Positions 1-10,800 are shown, counted from the stretch's first letter. The stretch: DNA of 64,000 nt from Prevotella lacticifex (GCF_019973375.1 NZ_BPTV01000002.1:357228-421227), one strand, 5' to 3'. The notes: a model not told the origin generated them from the sequence alone. Numbers and translations: made by a program.

Positions 1-1242
1 GATTTCTCACGGAATTTCAAGGTTTCCTGGAAAGATATAGAGGAACGTTTAAGTCCAAACAGCATAGCAATTGAGTTTGTTTTGATTCCATCGGATAATG
101 GAGACGAGAATTACTATGCGCTTACTGTACATAAAGACGTAAAAGAACCTCATTTGGTTAAGCTGTGTCCTTCCTCCACGCTGAAGTCTCTAAACTATAA
201 TGCGATTTTGTCTACAGATAGTCTGGCAAAACTTATATGGGGAAAAATAAAACAAGATTTGAAAGATATCGATACTGTCTACTTTGCCCCAACAGGCATG
301 CTATATAATATCCCTATAGAATATCTCGCTTATGATTCAACCCGATTGATGTCTGATGCCTTTTATATGCGTAGGCTATCCTCAACAAGAGAAATATTAA
401 TGTCTAAGGCTTTGCCTGACTATCGAACAGTTGCTTTATACGGTGGACTTTTTTATGACTCATCAGAAGATTTGTTAATGGAACAAAACAAGTCAGATGG
501 AGTGGCTTTCTCTCAAAATTATCAGGCAACTCGTTCCTATAATATTCAACAGCGGAGTGGTGTCGATTTCCTGTATGGCTCGCTTGAAGAAATAGATACA
601 ATTTCTAATAACATACCCCAAAATATTAATCAATTAATTTACACAAAGGATAGAGGTACTGAAGAATCTTTTAAACACCTCCCACTCAAAAATACAAACT
701 TAATTCATTTGGATACACATGGATTTTATTGGCGAAATTCCATTTCAAGCAATGGCGGAGTCGTTCCTCAAACTCCAAATATGACTTCAATAGGGATGGG
801 CGAAGACCGTATATTATCAAGGACGGGGCTATTAATGTCTGGTGCCAATATCGTTTTAAAAGGCGGCTCTTTGCCTAATAATATGGATGATGGCATATTA
901 ACTTCAAGAGAAATATCCAAATTAGATTTTCATAGTGTGGATCTTGTTGTTTTAGCAGCTTGCGAAACAGGATTGGGAGATTTGGAAAGTGATGGAGTTA
1001 TTGGCTTGCAACGTGCTTTTAAGAAAGCAGGTGTGAAATCGCTGTTAGTTTCATTATGGAAGGTTGATAATAATGCAACAATTTTGATGTTGTCGCAATT
1101 TTACAAGAATCTTTTTAATGGTGAAACAAAATCAAATTCTCTTAAAGAAGCAATCAAATATGTAAGGAATTACAAAGATGGTGAAGGGAACTTTTTATTT
1201 GACACTCCCTATTATTGGGCTGGCTTTGTTCTAGTAGACTGA
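1..1242 (+). CDS. CHAT-domain protease, C-terminal part (runs off the left edge)
   Basis: The reading frame is open from base 1, so the N-terminus lies outside the window; the TTG at 82 is internal. CHAT domains are caspase-like cysteine peptidases of clan CD. The catalytic His lies in LDTHGFYW and the catalytic Cys in LAACETGLG, followed by the usual GVIGLQRAFKKAG and SLWKVDN blocks and a C-terminal YYWAGFVLVD. The upstream part aligns by eye with the linker of the full-length TPR-CHAT protein at 7891-10983, so the two are paralogues and this one probably also has TPRs and a signal peptide. The stop is 6 nt before hxsD, so it is the first visible gene of the CHAT-hxsDBC operon. Substrate unknown. 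Confidence 0.9.
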   Translation, partial: DFSRNFKVSWKDIEERLSPNSIAIEFVLIPSDNGDENYYALTVHKDVKEPHLVKLCPSSTLKSLNYNAILSTDSLAKLIWGKIKQDLKDIDTVYFAPTGMLYNIPIEYLAYDSTRLMSDAFYMRRLSSTREILMSKALPDYRTVALYGGLFYDSSEDLLMEQNKSDGVAFSQNYQATRSYNIQQRSGVDFLYGSLEEIDTISNNIPQNINQLIYTKDRGTEESFKHLPLKNTNLIHLDTHGFYWRNSISSNGGVVPQTPNMTSIGMGEDRILSRTGLLMSGANIVLKGGSLPNNMDDGILTSREISKLDFHSVDLVVLAACETGLGDLESDGVIGLQRAFKKAGVKSLLVSLWKVDNNATILMLSQFYKNLFNGETKSNSLKEAIKYVRNYKDGEGNFLFDTPYYWAGFVLVD

Positions 1243-1248
1243 AAGAAT

Positions 1249-1551
1249 ATGAATTTAGAAGTAAATCGTGATATATACTCTGACAGCGTAATATCCAAAG
1301 TGGTGTATTGGCTTTCGGGGAACTATGCCGTTGAGCGAAAACTTAATGGTAATACCGAGATTATGAACATTACCAGTATTAAAGATGAGCCGATTGATGA
1401 GAAGACATTGCACCACAAGGTCTTTCAGATGCTCAATGACCAAAAGCTGCGGAACATCATTGAAGACGAGACTAATGACATACGAACCATCCTTTTTGCA
1501 AAGGCTTTTGCTGACTTCGATGATTTAACAGAGGAGGACTTGACCGAATGA
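1249..1551 (+). CDS. hxsD: HxsD-like protein of the His-Xaa-Ser radical SAM system
   Basis: This 100-residue protein resembles HxsD, the small third partner of HxsB and HxsC: an N-terminal V-x-IYS segment, a short strand-rich core, and a C-terminal helix with the LRxxIxxETxxIRxxLxAKAF pattern. HxsD function is unknown; it is presumed to assist peptide maturation. The start ATG is 6 nt after the CHAT stop, and its stop overlaps the hxsB start (ATGA), indicating translational coupling. The assignment rests on pattern plus position directly before two radical SAM genes. Confidence 0.72.
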   Translation: MNLEVNRDIYSDSVISKVVYWLSGNYAVERKLNGNTEIMNITSIKDEPIDEKTLHHKVFQMLNDQKLRNIIEDETNDIRTILFAKAFADFDDLTEEDLTE

Positions 1552-2948
1552 GAAAATATACGTTGCTACCATTCAATTTCACACGGATTTCTGGCAAAGA
1601 GGTTCTTGTGAATGAACTCGGCGATATGATTATCGCCGATAATGGTACTGTGCGTAAAATCATCGACCACACTTTGGATGACAAGGAGTTGTATAAGTCC
1701 TTGGTTGCCAATTTCTTCATTTCTGAAGAGACAATTCCGACTCTGCTTGATATATATGCTTCACGTTTGAGGGCAAAGAAGGACTTTCTCGACCAGCGGA
1801 CAGCGTTACATATTTTCGTCCTAACTCTGCGTTGTAACCAAAATTGTACATATTGCCAAGCATCGAGCCAAGAAGAGTTCAGTAGTCATTGCTCAATGAC
1901 ATTTGACACTATGGAAGCATCGGTAAGGCTGATGTTCAAGTCGCCTTCGCATTACCTAACCATGGAATTCCAAGGTGGAGAGCCAAGTCTTATGCCGGAT
2001 TTGATGAAGTTCGGGATTGAGAGGGCTGAGGAAATCAACAAGACAGAGAAGCGTAATCTCACATATGTCCTATGTACCAACTGCCGCAGATTGACAGCCG
2101 AGTTACTTGCCATCTGCAAGCAGTACCATGTACTTATCTCTACATCCTTGGACGGTCCTGCTTTCATACACAACAAAGACCGTGGCCGTGATGACAGTTA
2201 TGAAAAAACAATAGCAGGTATAACTAAAGCAAGAGAAGTTCTTGGGCAGGATGCAGTGTCGGTATTGATGACGACATCTGAGCTTTCTCTTGACTATCCC
2301 AATGAGATAGTTGATGAATACGTCAATGATGGTTTCCATGACATTTTTCTTCGTGCCTTAAACCCATACGGTTTAGCTGCTCAGAATAACGACTGGAACA
2401 AATACAACGATAGGTTTATAGAGTTTTACAAAAAGGCTTTTGAGCATATACTGTCAATTAACAAGCAGGGAACCTTCTTCCGTGAAAACTATGCTTCTAT
2501 CATTCTACGCAAGATGCTAACTCCTTTCACTACTGGCTTTGTGGACTTACAATCTCCAGCTGGTACTGTCAACTCTGTCCTGGTCTACAACTATGACGGT
2601 TATGTCTATGCCTCTGATGAGTCACGCATGCTTGCAGAAATATACGACTATACATTCCGTCTTGGCAATGTCCATGATAAATATGAGAACATTGTTTATG
2701 GCAAGAAAGTTCGTAATATGGCAAAGGTATGGGCCAACGAGGCATTGGCAGGCTGTGCTGACTGTGCGTTGAAGCAATTCTGTGGTGCCGACCCTGTACG
2801 CCATCACTCCACTCAAGGAGATATGTACGGATTTCGGCCTACATCATTAGTGTGCAAGAAAAACAAGGCTATCATTGAATACTTGATAAGCTTGATAATA
2901 ACACGTGGGGAAGAAGTTCTCCCCATATTTAGGAGTTGGTTGCGATGA
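1548..2948 (+). CDS. hxsB: HxsB-like radical SAM/SPASM maturase
   Basis: 466 residues, the usual HxsB length. The radical SAM cluster motif CNQNCTYC (CxxxCxxC) lies near residue 99, preceded by a roughly 90-residue N-terminal region, and the GGEPS glycine motif follows. Near the C-terminus, a Cys-rich segment (GCADCALKQFCGAD, later VCKK) looks like a SPASM auxiliary Fe-S site. Such enzymes use S-adenosylmethionine to make a 5'-deoxyadenosyl radical that modifies a ribosomal peptide. The start overlaps the hxsD stop and the stop overlaps the hxsC start. No HxS-repeat substrate (HxsA) is visible nearby, so the substrate may lie left of the window or be a different protein. Confidence 0.8.
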   Translation: MRKYTLLPFNFTRISGKEVLVNELGDMIIADNGTVRKIIDHTLDDKELYKSLVANFFISEETIPTLLDIYASRLRAKKDFLDQRTALHIFVLTLRCNQNCTYCQASSQEEFSSHCSMTFDTMEASVRLMFKSPSHYLTMEFQGGEPSLMPDLMKFGIERAEEINKTEKRNLTYVLCTNCRRLTAELLAICKQYHVLISTSLDGPAFIHNKDRGRDDSYEKTIAGITKAREVLGQDAVSVLMTTSELSLDYPNEIVDEYVNDGFHDIFLRALNPYGLAAQNNDWNKYNDRFIEFYKKAFEHILSINKQGTFFRENYASIILRKMLTPFTTGFVDLQSPAGTVNSVLVYNYDGYVYASDESRMLAEIYDYTFRLGNVHDKYENIVYGKKVRNMAKVWANEALAGCADCALKQFCGADPVRHHSTQGDMYGFRPTSLVCKKNKAIIEYLISLIITRGEEVLPIFRSWLR

Positions 2949-3814
2949 AGAATAAGTTTGAAGCAAATTCCAATAGCAACGTGCTCTTCGTTACCAATCA
3001 GTGTAACAACAGATGCATCATGTGTTGTCAGCCACCTCACAACGACGATGACATAGATGCTTTCTATGCCCATAACGAAAGACTTATCAAGACTGCTCCG
3101 AAAGATACCAAAGAAGTTTGCATTACAGGAGGTGAACCGACGCTCGCAGGTGACAAACTGATATCGTTGGTTGAGCTTATAAGGCAGGAGTTGCCAAACA
3201 CAAGCATCCACATCCTCAGTAATGGGCGCAACTTCCAACTCAATGACTATACCCACCGCCTTGCTGTAGCAGGAGGTGACAAATTGATATTTGGTATACC
3301 ATTCCATTCTGACTATTGTGGAGACCATGACCTAATTGCTGGTGCTAAAGGCGCTTTTAACGAAACAATGCATGGCCTATATAATCTTTCTGAAGAAGGA
3401 TGCTGCATTGAACTCCGTATCGTCATCAACAAGCTCAACTATCAGCGACTGCCTCAGATAGCAGAGTACATCTTCAAGAATCTTACATTTGTCTCCTGGG
3501 TAGCATTGATGGCAATGGAAGACACTGGATATGCCATTAAGAATGACAAAACTATATGGATAGAGCCGGTAGAGTACATCCATCAACTTTGTAAGGCTGT
3601 TGACATACTCGACCAATGGCGAATACCTGTCTCTATATACAATCTTCCTTTGTGCTTGTTGCCACCAACTCACCGTAAATTTGCAAAGCAGAGTATATCG
3701 GATTGGAAAACAAATTACTTAGATATATGTAAAATTTGTAAGCTAAAGATTGAATGTTGTGGCTTATTCTCTACCTCCAAAAGAAAATTCAAAGGATTAA
3801 TGCCAGAAAAATGA
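2945..3814 (+). CDS. hxsC: HxsC-like radical SAM maturase
   Basis: 289 residues from the ATG at 2945, which overlaps the hxsB stop as ATGA; the in-frame TTG at 2936 is less likely. The cluster motif CNNRCIMC lies near residue 20, followed by CITGGEPTL. The C-terminus carries CKICKLKIECCGLF, the Cys pattern expected of HxsC. It pairs with HxsB as the second maturase of the His-Xaa-Ser system. It is somewhat shorter than typical HxsC proteins. It is the last gene of the operon; the next gene has its own promoter-like element. Confidence 0.78.
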   Translation: MKNKFEANSNSNVLFVTNQCNNRCIMCCQPPHNDDDIDAFYAHNERLIKTAPKDTKEVCITGGEPTLAGDKLISLVELIRQELPNTSIHILSNGRNFQLNDYTHRLAVAGGDKLIFGIPFHSDYCGDHDLIAGAKGAFNETMHGLYNLSEEGCCIELRIVINKLNYQRLPQIAEYIFKNLTFVSWVALMAMEDTGYAIKNDKTIWIEPVEYIHQLCKAVDILDQWRIPVSIYNLPLCLLPPTHRKFAKQSISDWKTNYLDICKICKLKIECCGLFSTSKRKFKGLMPEK

Positions 3815-3822
3815 AATACGTT

Positions 3823-3853
3823 GTTAACCTTTTACTTCTTTTCGCATAAAGAG
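3823..3853 (+). promoter_or_regulatory. Shared promoter-like element, copy 1
   Basis: GTTAACC, a 15-nt spacer, then CATAAAGAGTAAA, ending 20 nt before the ATG at 3874. Four more copies precede other operons in this region. The two-box layout with 15-16 nt spacing looks like a -35/-10 pair for an alternative (ECF-type) sigma factor and differs from the housekeeping TAnnTTTG box. Confidence 0.65.
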
Positions 3854-3873
3854 TAAATAGACAAAACAAAAAA

Positions 3874-4632
3874 ATGAAAAAGAGCATTTACTTCTTAGCA
3901 GTCTTACTCGCATCCGTGATGATGAGTTGTGGTAACAAACAGTCAAGGCCAGTGAACACGTCTGTTCAAAGTCAAGACACATTTGGCGCTTACGACGAGA
4001 TGTACAAGGATTCTTTCGACATCCTTATACATTCTCGGATTAAGTCACCTTTGACGAAGGTGAATACGATGTACACAGAGATGTATATCGCATTGAAGAC
4101 AATGGCAAAAGACAAGCGATCTGCGCCAATGGTAATTCGTAAAGTAGATTCACTGGTGGTTATGGACACGGTAAAAGCCAATCAAGTTGAGTACCTCGAA
4201 TGTAAGCAGATGGCTCTTGCCTCGCTTGGCAGGAAGAAAGAAGCGTATAAACTGGGGTACAGAATATTCAATCTATACCCAGAAAACAGCTATGAGAGGC
4301 TGGTAAGTCTTGGCGGCTATTACATCACAATGAATCAAATGGACTCAGCAAATTATTATTTGGAAAGGAGTCTTACGGTTGCACGTTCGTTCCTAAAATC
4401 AAATAGTGAAAAAGTGCAAACAGATGGTGCGGTATGTACACTAACTTCACTAATCATGCTTGGACGTGAAAAAGAGGCAAAGTCTTTCATAAAGGAACGG
4501 CTTAACTCAAAAACTTCTGCAGAAGAAAAAGAAATGCTTGAGGATGCTGAGCGAGATTTCGATGGACTAAAAAAGTCATTGTTAGAACCTCTTGAGGAAG
4601 AACGGAATGTAATGATGGCTGATGAAAAATAG
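3874..4632 (+). CDS. Lipoprotein with TPR-like helical repeats
   Basis: 252 residues. The N-terminal signal ends in a lipobox (SVMMSCGN), so it should be lipid-anchored in the envelope. The mature part is helical, and residues about 95-190 look like degenerate TPRs (NQVEYLECKQMALASLGRKKEAY; MDSANYYLERSL). The C-terminus is charged and coiled-coil-like (EEKEMLEDAERDFDG). Function is not recognised. It is the first gene behind promoter-like copy 1, and the following genes through the nucleotidyltransferase run in the same direction. Confidence 0.8.
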   Translation: MKKSIYFLAVLLASVMMSCGNKQSRPVNTSVQSQDTFGAYDEMYKDSFDILIHSRIKSPLTKVNTMYTEMYIALKTMAKDKRSAPMVIRKVDSLVVMDTVKANQVEYLECKQMALASLGRKKEAYKLGYRIFNLYPENSYERLVSLGGYYITMNQMDSANYYLERSLTVARSFLKSNSEKVQTDGAVCTLTSLIMLGREKEAKSFIKERLNSKTSAEEKEMLEDAERDFDGLKKSLLEPLEEERNVMMADEK

Positions 4633-4700
4633 GGTCTGTAGCTAATTGCCAATATACACAATAAACTTACAAAAAGAAGGTTATAATACAAAAAAGAAAT

Positions 4701-5312
4701 ATGGAAGCCAACAAACTCGTTATCATAATGCAATCTGTCATGAGTGGGGAAGTAGGCATTGACCTTGTATGGCAGCAGTATCGTAAAGAGCTGGAAGAAC
4801 CCACCGTCGCAACGACATACGACGAAATGATGTCGCTAATAGCGATTCATTATCAATATGCCACATATCTTTATAATGAAGGGTATACAGCTGATGCGTT
4901 GGAACTTGACAACAGAGCCTTAGATATACTAAGACAATACAAGGGCAAACTTGAACCTGTATCATATCACAAGTTTCTGGAAACAATCCTCAAGCATAAG
5001 GCCATAGTATGCAATTCGCTTTCCAATTATAATGAAGGCTATAAGACCCTGAAAGAACTTTGCGAAATAGAGCCAAGAAAGGACGAGTACAGGATAGCCA
5101 AGAACCATTGTTTCTTCGGCATGGTGAATAAGGCTATAGCTCCTATCTACGTCATCATAATCATAATCTGGGCAATTCTTGTTTTGCAGAAATGGGTGCT
5201 TCATGTAACTATTCTGCCGTCAGTGTTGTGGGAAATTGGATTCTGGATATGGATGGTGTTGCTTGTAATCCAGTTCGTCGTGCCATTCGTCGCAAGGAAA
5301 ATAAAAAGATAG
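4701..5312 (+). CDS. TPR-like protein with two C-terminal membrane segments
   Basis: 203 residues. The N-terminal 140 are helical with TPR-like spacing (YATYLYNEGYTADALELDNRALDILR). Two hydrophobic segments follow, about residues 146-168 and 175-195, and the protein ends in a basic VARKIKR tail. No signal peptide, so the TPR part probably faces the cytoplasm. It lies 68 nt after the lipoprotein gene without a clear promoter. Family not recognised. Confidence 0.75.
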   Translation: MEANKLVIIMQSVMSGEVGIDLVWQQYRKELEEPTVATTYDEMMSLIAIHYQYATYLYNEGYTADALELDNRALDILRQYKGKLEPVSYHKFLETILKHKAIVCNSLSNYNEGYKTLKELCEIEPRKDEYRIAKNHCFFGMVNKAIAPIYVIIIIIWAILVLQKWVLHVTILPSVLWEIGFWIWMVLLVIQFVVPFVARKIKR

Positions 5313-5343
5313 ACACTTGTTGCTAAACAAACCCAACTTGAAA

Positions 5344-6783
5344 ATGAAAAGACTATATTCGCTAATTACAATAATCTCTTTTTGTGCTATTGCCTTCGCC
5401 CAGCATCCTCATTCTAGAGGAGGCAATCCTTTGTATTGGGGAATAGTTGGTGGTTTGGGCGCACTCATATGTTATTTACTGTATCTGTCAATAGGATCCA
5501 TCACAGGTTTGATAAAAACACAACTTTCAAAGAAGAAAGATGCTGTAAAAGAGAATTCTGATGAGCCGCAAAGTTTTGGCGAAAGAAAAAACTTCCCAAC
5601 AAATGTTGATTCTGATGTATCACAAGAAAGAGGTGATGCTAACCAGGTGCCCGATACAAATACAGTCATTAATCAAAATCCAATCTCAGAAAAAAAATAT
5701 TGCAGATATTGCGGTAAACAGATTCCCGTGGATTCTATCTATTGTAGCTACTGTGGAAGGAAACTAAAAGAGAGTTTGCCAGATGAAAAAGATAAAAGTT
5801 TGACAGGTGCTTCCTTATTAACTCGTATAAAAGGGATCTTCAACTCATTTGCTGGAGCTCCTAAAAAAGTAAAAATACCAAAAATGTCGAATGAAAAACG
5901 AACCAAGATGCGTAACATAATCAAGAAGATAGGGAAAGTTTTGCTTGTTACCGCAATTATAGGTGTTATTGTTCTTGGATGCATCGGTGGCTACAGCTAT
6001 TATTATGACGAATATCTTCCAAAAGAACGATTAAATGGAGCGTGCGCAGAAATTATTAATAATCTGCATTCAAGAAACGAAGCACAGCGCATTAAGATTA
6101 GTAAAAAGATATTACTGAGCAATGCAAATTGGGGCTATAAGGATGTTGACGATAGTAGAATTAGTTCTGAGATGCGCCCATATAGAAGTGAAGCACTAAA
6201 GAACATAGAAAATACTGCGTATAAAGGTGACGCTTCTGTTCAATACTTATTAGGAGAAATTTACATCGGAACAAGAGAATATAAATTTAAAAGTGGTGAT
6301 ACGAAATTTTATGAACCATTATATGTGATAGATCCTGATACTGCTAAAGCAATTTATTGGTGGAACGAAGCTGCCAAACGGAATTATACGCCGGCTTTCA
6401 ATAATATGGGACTCGCGTATAAATACGGAGTAAGCGTTCCTCAGAATTGGACAAAAGCCATAGAGTTTCTTAAAACAGGTGCAGAAAAAGGTGATGCGAA
6501 TGCTCAAGTGAACTATGGCATTCTTTATAGGGATGGTGTCAGGGTAAAGTCTGGATCGCATAAAGAAATAAAAAGACAATTTGGATATAGCTGGGAAGGT
6601 GAGAAAATTAAGCAATATTATGACACAGATTTAGCAGAAACGGTTATTATTTCAAGGATTGATGTTAATGATTACAAATGGCTCATACCAGAGAACATAG
6701 AAGAAGCTAAAAAATGGTGGAGAATGGCAGCAGCACAAGGTAATCAAAAAGCAAAAGAGTTACTGCAAAAAGTATATGAATAG
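5344..6783 (+). CDS. Zinc-ribbon membrane protein with Sel1 repeats
   Basis: 479 residues from ATG 5344; the in-frame TTG at 5317 would only prepend residues before an obvious signal sequence (MKRLYSLITIISFCAIAFAQ). Order of parts: N-terminal hydrophobic segment, a second membrane segment near residues 35-55, a charged linker, a zinc ribbon CRYCGKQIPVDSIYCSYCG (about residues 119-138), a membrane segment near 205-225, then Sel1-type TPRs (AIYWWNEAAKRNYTPAFNNMG; AIEFLKTGAEKGDANAQVNYG; AKKWWRMAAAQGNQKAKELL). Sel1 repeats usually scaffold protein complexes. The stop overlaps the next start by 8 nt. Confidence 0.8.
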   Translation: MKRLYSLITIISFCAIAFAQHPHSRGGNPLYWGIVGGLGALICYLLYLSIGSITGLIKTQLSKKKDAVKENSDEPQSFGERKNFPTNVDSDVSQERGDANQVPDTNTVINQNPISEKKYCRYCGKQIPVDSIYCSYCGRKLKESLPDEKDKSLTGASLLTRIKGIFNSFAGAPKKVKIPKMSNEKRTKMRNIIKKIGKVLLVTAIIGVIVLGCIGGYSYYYDEYLPKERLNGACAEIINNLHSRNEAQRIKISKKILLSNANWGYKDVDDSRISSEMRPYRSEALKNIENTAYKGDASVQYLLGEIYIGTREYKFKSGDTKFYEPLYVIDPDTAKAIYWWNEAAKRNYTPAFNNMGLAYKYGVSVPQNWTKAIEFLKTGAEKGDANAQVNYGILYRDGVRVKSGSHKEIKRQFGYSWEGEKIKQYYDTDLAETVIISRIDVNDYKWLIPENIEEAKKWWRMAAAQGNQKAKELLQKVYE

Positions 6784-7894
6784 TAAAAGATACACTTTTA
6801 AGGCCGAAGAACTTAGTCAATACTTTAATAAGGTAGAAGGGATGACAGCTATTTGTCGTTCTACACGAAACTGGCTTGATGACTATTCCGATGTATTGGA
6901 AGTTGGCAAGACGTATAATGTAACCTATATAGGCGTGCAGAGGTCTATAACAATTGTCATGCTTGAAGGATGTGGTTATCGTGGCTTTAGTCATGGATGT
7001 TTCGACCTCTACGACAATGGCTTTCGTATAGGCCCAGTTAATGATTTCAGATATTGGGCTCCATACTTGCGTAAAATGTACGATAGCAAATCGCTTGGAT
7101 GGAGGTCATGTGAAATTCGGAATGACAAAGGAACAATCCGGCCACATATAGAAGACATTGAAAAGGAATTCGGAGTGAAAGTACTCCATGCAAGTCTTTC
7201 TGGAAGTCGTTTATGGGGATGGAATTCTCCTGAAAGTGATTTTGATATTTGCTTTGTATATCTTCATTGCCAACAGTGGTATGAAAGCAATGACAACAGC
7301 CATGAGACTGTTGTGAAGGCATACGCCGATGGTGTCGATATGTTAGGGTATGATATTAGAAACTTCTTAAGCCAACTTGCAAAGGGCAATCCTATGTGTT
7401 TTGAAACACTTCGGTCACAAAAGCTGTTTCGTTACAATTCAAAGTTCTATGAAGAATTGAAAGACATAGCCGATGGTTATTTCAAACCACTAAACGCAAT
7501 GTACTATTACTTGAATTTATATCTCTCAAATGAACGGTCTATAAAGGATGGTACAGCAACATCTAAGCAACTACTCTATTCTCTGCGTGGTTTGTTGTCA
7601 TGCATGTGGATAGAGAAGTTCCGAACACTGCCATCCATGAAGATAAGTGCTTTGTCAGAAAGAACGATTGCAGACCCTGAAACGAAGATGTCAATAGCAA
7701 GGTTGGTCGGTGCCAAGCAACGCCTAAAGGAGCATGAAAATTACCATACAGAAGAGCGTCTGTCCGAACTAATCGACAAATTGTCGGAACGTTACAAGGG
7801 AATCGTCGGCGACTACAAACCCGAGGAAAAGCCTTTAAGCGATTATAAGGAATTGCAGGGCTTATTCAATGACATATTACAAGAAGGCACTTAA
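6776..7894 (+). CDS. Predicted nucleotidyltransferase (RlaP-like)
   Basis: 372 residues. The polymerase-beta-type nucleotidyltransferase signature lies near residue 140: SGSRLWGWNSPESDFDICFVY, the GS...D-x-D form of the RlaP/Nuc-transf family. The C-terminal helical part (LRGLLSCMWIE) also fits RlaP. The first ~115 residues form an extra domain I do not recognise, making it longer than usual. The family probably transfers nucleotides to RNA or protein; the substrate is unknown. Its start overlaps the previous gene and its stop overlaps the stop of the opposite-strand CHAT gene by 4 nt. Confidence 0.75.
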   Translation: MNSKRYTFKAEELSQYFNKVEGMTAICRSTRNWLDDYSDVLEVGKTYNVTYIGVQRSITIVMLEGCGYRGFSHGCFDLYDNGFRIGPVNDFRYWAPYLRKMYDSKSLGWRSCEIRNDKGTIRPHIEDIEKEFGVKVLHASLSGSRLWGWNSPESDFDICFVYLHCQQWYESNDNSHETVVKAYADGVDMLGYDIRNFLSQLAKGNPMCFETLRSQKLFRYNSKFYEELKDIADGYFKPLNAMYYYLNLYLSNERSIKDGTATSKQLLYSLRGLLSCMWIEKFRTLPSMKISALSERTIADPETKMSIARLVGAKQRLKEHENYHTEERLSELIDKLSERYKGIVGDYKPEEKPLSDYKELQGLFNDILQEGT

Positions 7895-10800
7895 TCCAAC
7901 AAAACAAATGAAGCCCAGAAGTAAGGATCTTTGTATTTTGCTCTCATTTCCGAAATGGTCAGCCGATATGAATCTTGCAAGGACTGCCCTACAGCAATGT
8001 TCTTGTAGAATAAGGACATGAAATCAGCTGTTGATGCATCGTCTATCTTCCACAAACTCATTAACAGAGATTGAACCCCTGCCTTTTTGAATGCACGCTG
8101 AAGCCCACAGATGCCGTCATAGAGATTGTCTCCCAAGCCAGACTCACAAGCAGATAACACGACAAGTTTAACATTATGGAGATCCATTTTTGAAATTTCA
8201 TAGGAACTGAGAATACCATCATCAGCTGACAAGCTGAACGTCCCATTTTCCCATGCTTTTTGACCGCCAGACATAATGAGTCCAGAGTAGAACATTTCAT
8301 CTTGAATGGACTGAGTATCATTACTTCTTGTATAATATGGTATATTAGCCCTTTTCGCAGGAGTAATATAGAAACCATGTGACGCTATATGAATGACAGA
8401 AACATCAGTTCCATCCAAAGCTTTGAAAGATTTCTCAGTCGCATTCTTGCCAGTAACCGTCCTTACGCTTATAGAATCTTTAGACAATGTTTTCTCGATG
8501 CTTTGCACTTCCTTGACTGAGCCAGAAAGGAAAGACCAATTTCCACGAGTATTAAGACTGTCCATCAATGTAGAATGTTCATCAGCCTTCTTGTAGTCAA
8601 TACCACCAAATGTAACTATTGAATGAATTTGTTCGTTTTGCCTTAAAGAGAGAAGCTGCTTAGTCGAAGAGACCCTATGGAGATTATACTTTTCACAAGC
8701 TGTAACACCTGTGCTGTCAGTTAGCATTTCAATATTGATAAGGTTTAGTAAGCCCATTGGCGAAAAGAATACCTCTTTCTTATTGCCAATGAATGGCGAC
8801 AGTTTTCCCCACACCTTATTATATATGTCACTTCCAACTTCATTCCCATAAGATTTAGGTTGGAAATAATATAAGTCATTTAGCTCATCTTCATCAAATA
8901 AATCAACAAGAGTCGGATACTCATGGGTTTTGTCTAATACTAAAGCCATATAATGAGACTTTGTCACAACAGAAGGCATCCAAGTATATTGATTTTTAGT
9001 AAACTTAATGAACTCCACACAACACTCATTGTTAAGTAAAGTTCTCTGAATATCACGCCAATGTACCTTTAATTGTTTCTCATCAACAGCTTGTAAGAAC
9101 TTCCTTTCTTTTTGCTCATACTCTGTTAAGGCCAAAAAACGTCGTTGCTCATCTTGAATCCTATAGATACTATCACGTGCTAAGTCCAAATTCTTCTTGT
9201 ATGCCAATAGGCCAATGCCCTCATTGACTAAGACAGAAGAAGACTCATACCGAAGAGTAAGTCCTTTTTGAAATAACACGTTATCGTAAGCTATGCCAAG
9301 GCAAGTTGTATCTGTAGGATTGTAATAACACCATTCAGGAACTGCATAAAATCTAACTGAACCATTTTTCAAGAATAAACTTGATTCAACAGAACCCAAT
9401 ACAGGCAAAATCTTACATAATTCGCTCTCTAATTCATAATAATAATTTGGTAGAAAAGAGCGAATTCCTTTAGTATCATGAAGCATACATGATAAATATG
9501 CCATATCCGCATATTTATAACTACCAGTTTTATTATAGAAGATCTGGTATGCTCGTTGTGCATAGACATAGGCACTGTCCAATATTCCTAAACGCAAATA
9601 GTGGTCGGTCATACTATTATAAAGACTACCAATTATATTTATATATTGTTCGTCTTTAAGTTGGTTAAAGTTGGTTTTTATGGAGTTGTACGCCTTTTTA
9701 TAATAATAAAATGCTGAGTCGTTATAGTTCCTGTTTTCTGTCATCAGCATAGAATAAGCATTGCCAATGTATCCATAAAATGTAGGAACGTCAACTATGT
9801 CATGTCGTGAATTTTTTACTATGTCTTTTAAATTTAATACCATTTGGGGATTATCATCAATAACATACATAAAATAAATCAGCCAATCTGATAAAGATGG
9901 TTCCCAGTTTAATTTTTCACGTATAGATAACTCTTCTAACTTCAAATTTGCTGCAAGCTTGCGCATATTTGTATGGTAGGCGTTTAAAGACAAGATGTTA
10001 AGAATATCACAATAATCAAAATCTTCTATATGACTATTTAAATACTTGTACCCCATGTCGCTGTATTCCTTGCATCTTGCATAGTCTCCTATTTCATAAT
10101 AGTTTTGGGCCATATTTGCATAGCAAGATGCTATTTTAATAGAGATTTTATCGCTCAAAGATACAAAAGGTTTTAGCCTATCAATAACTGATAAATAAAT
10201 GGATACCGCCTCTATGTATTTTTCCCATTGTGCACCAATAGAATTAGCCAGCAAACATATTTCCTCTGCCAGAAATAGCTCATAATCTACAATGTCATTT
10301 TTATATAAGGTAGTATCGAGCTTTTCAATATAATCAGAGTTCCTTTCATGCCAAGTTTCAATTTCTTTTAATGGAAGCTTCTTTATAAAATGTCCATCAA
10401 AACTATTATATATTCTATTCATATAGAAACATTCGCAAAACCATACATAATCATGAACGTTTCTGGAATTAATAGTATCTTTTTTTATCCTGTCTAAGCT
10501 CTTTTGAAGGCAATATACAGAGTCTGCAAACTCCTTAGAAGTACAGTCACCGAGTGCTGACGATATGAATTCTGTGTATAAAGCCAATTTCGATGGATTT
10601 TCACGCTCGGCTATTAGATACATCTTTAAGTATGTTCTAATAGAATTATCGATTTGTCCTAATTGCCTTTGCAGAAACATCACCATAGTATAATTAGCTA
10701 AATACATTTCAGACGTTAATCCGCATTCTTTAAAGTAGTCTAAATGAGCATCTACCAATTTGCAGTTTTCAATTTGATATTCGAGAGCGGAAAGAGAGTC

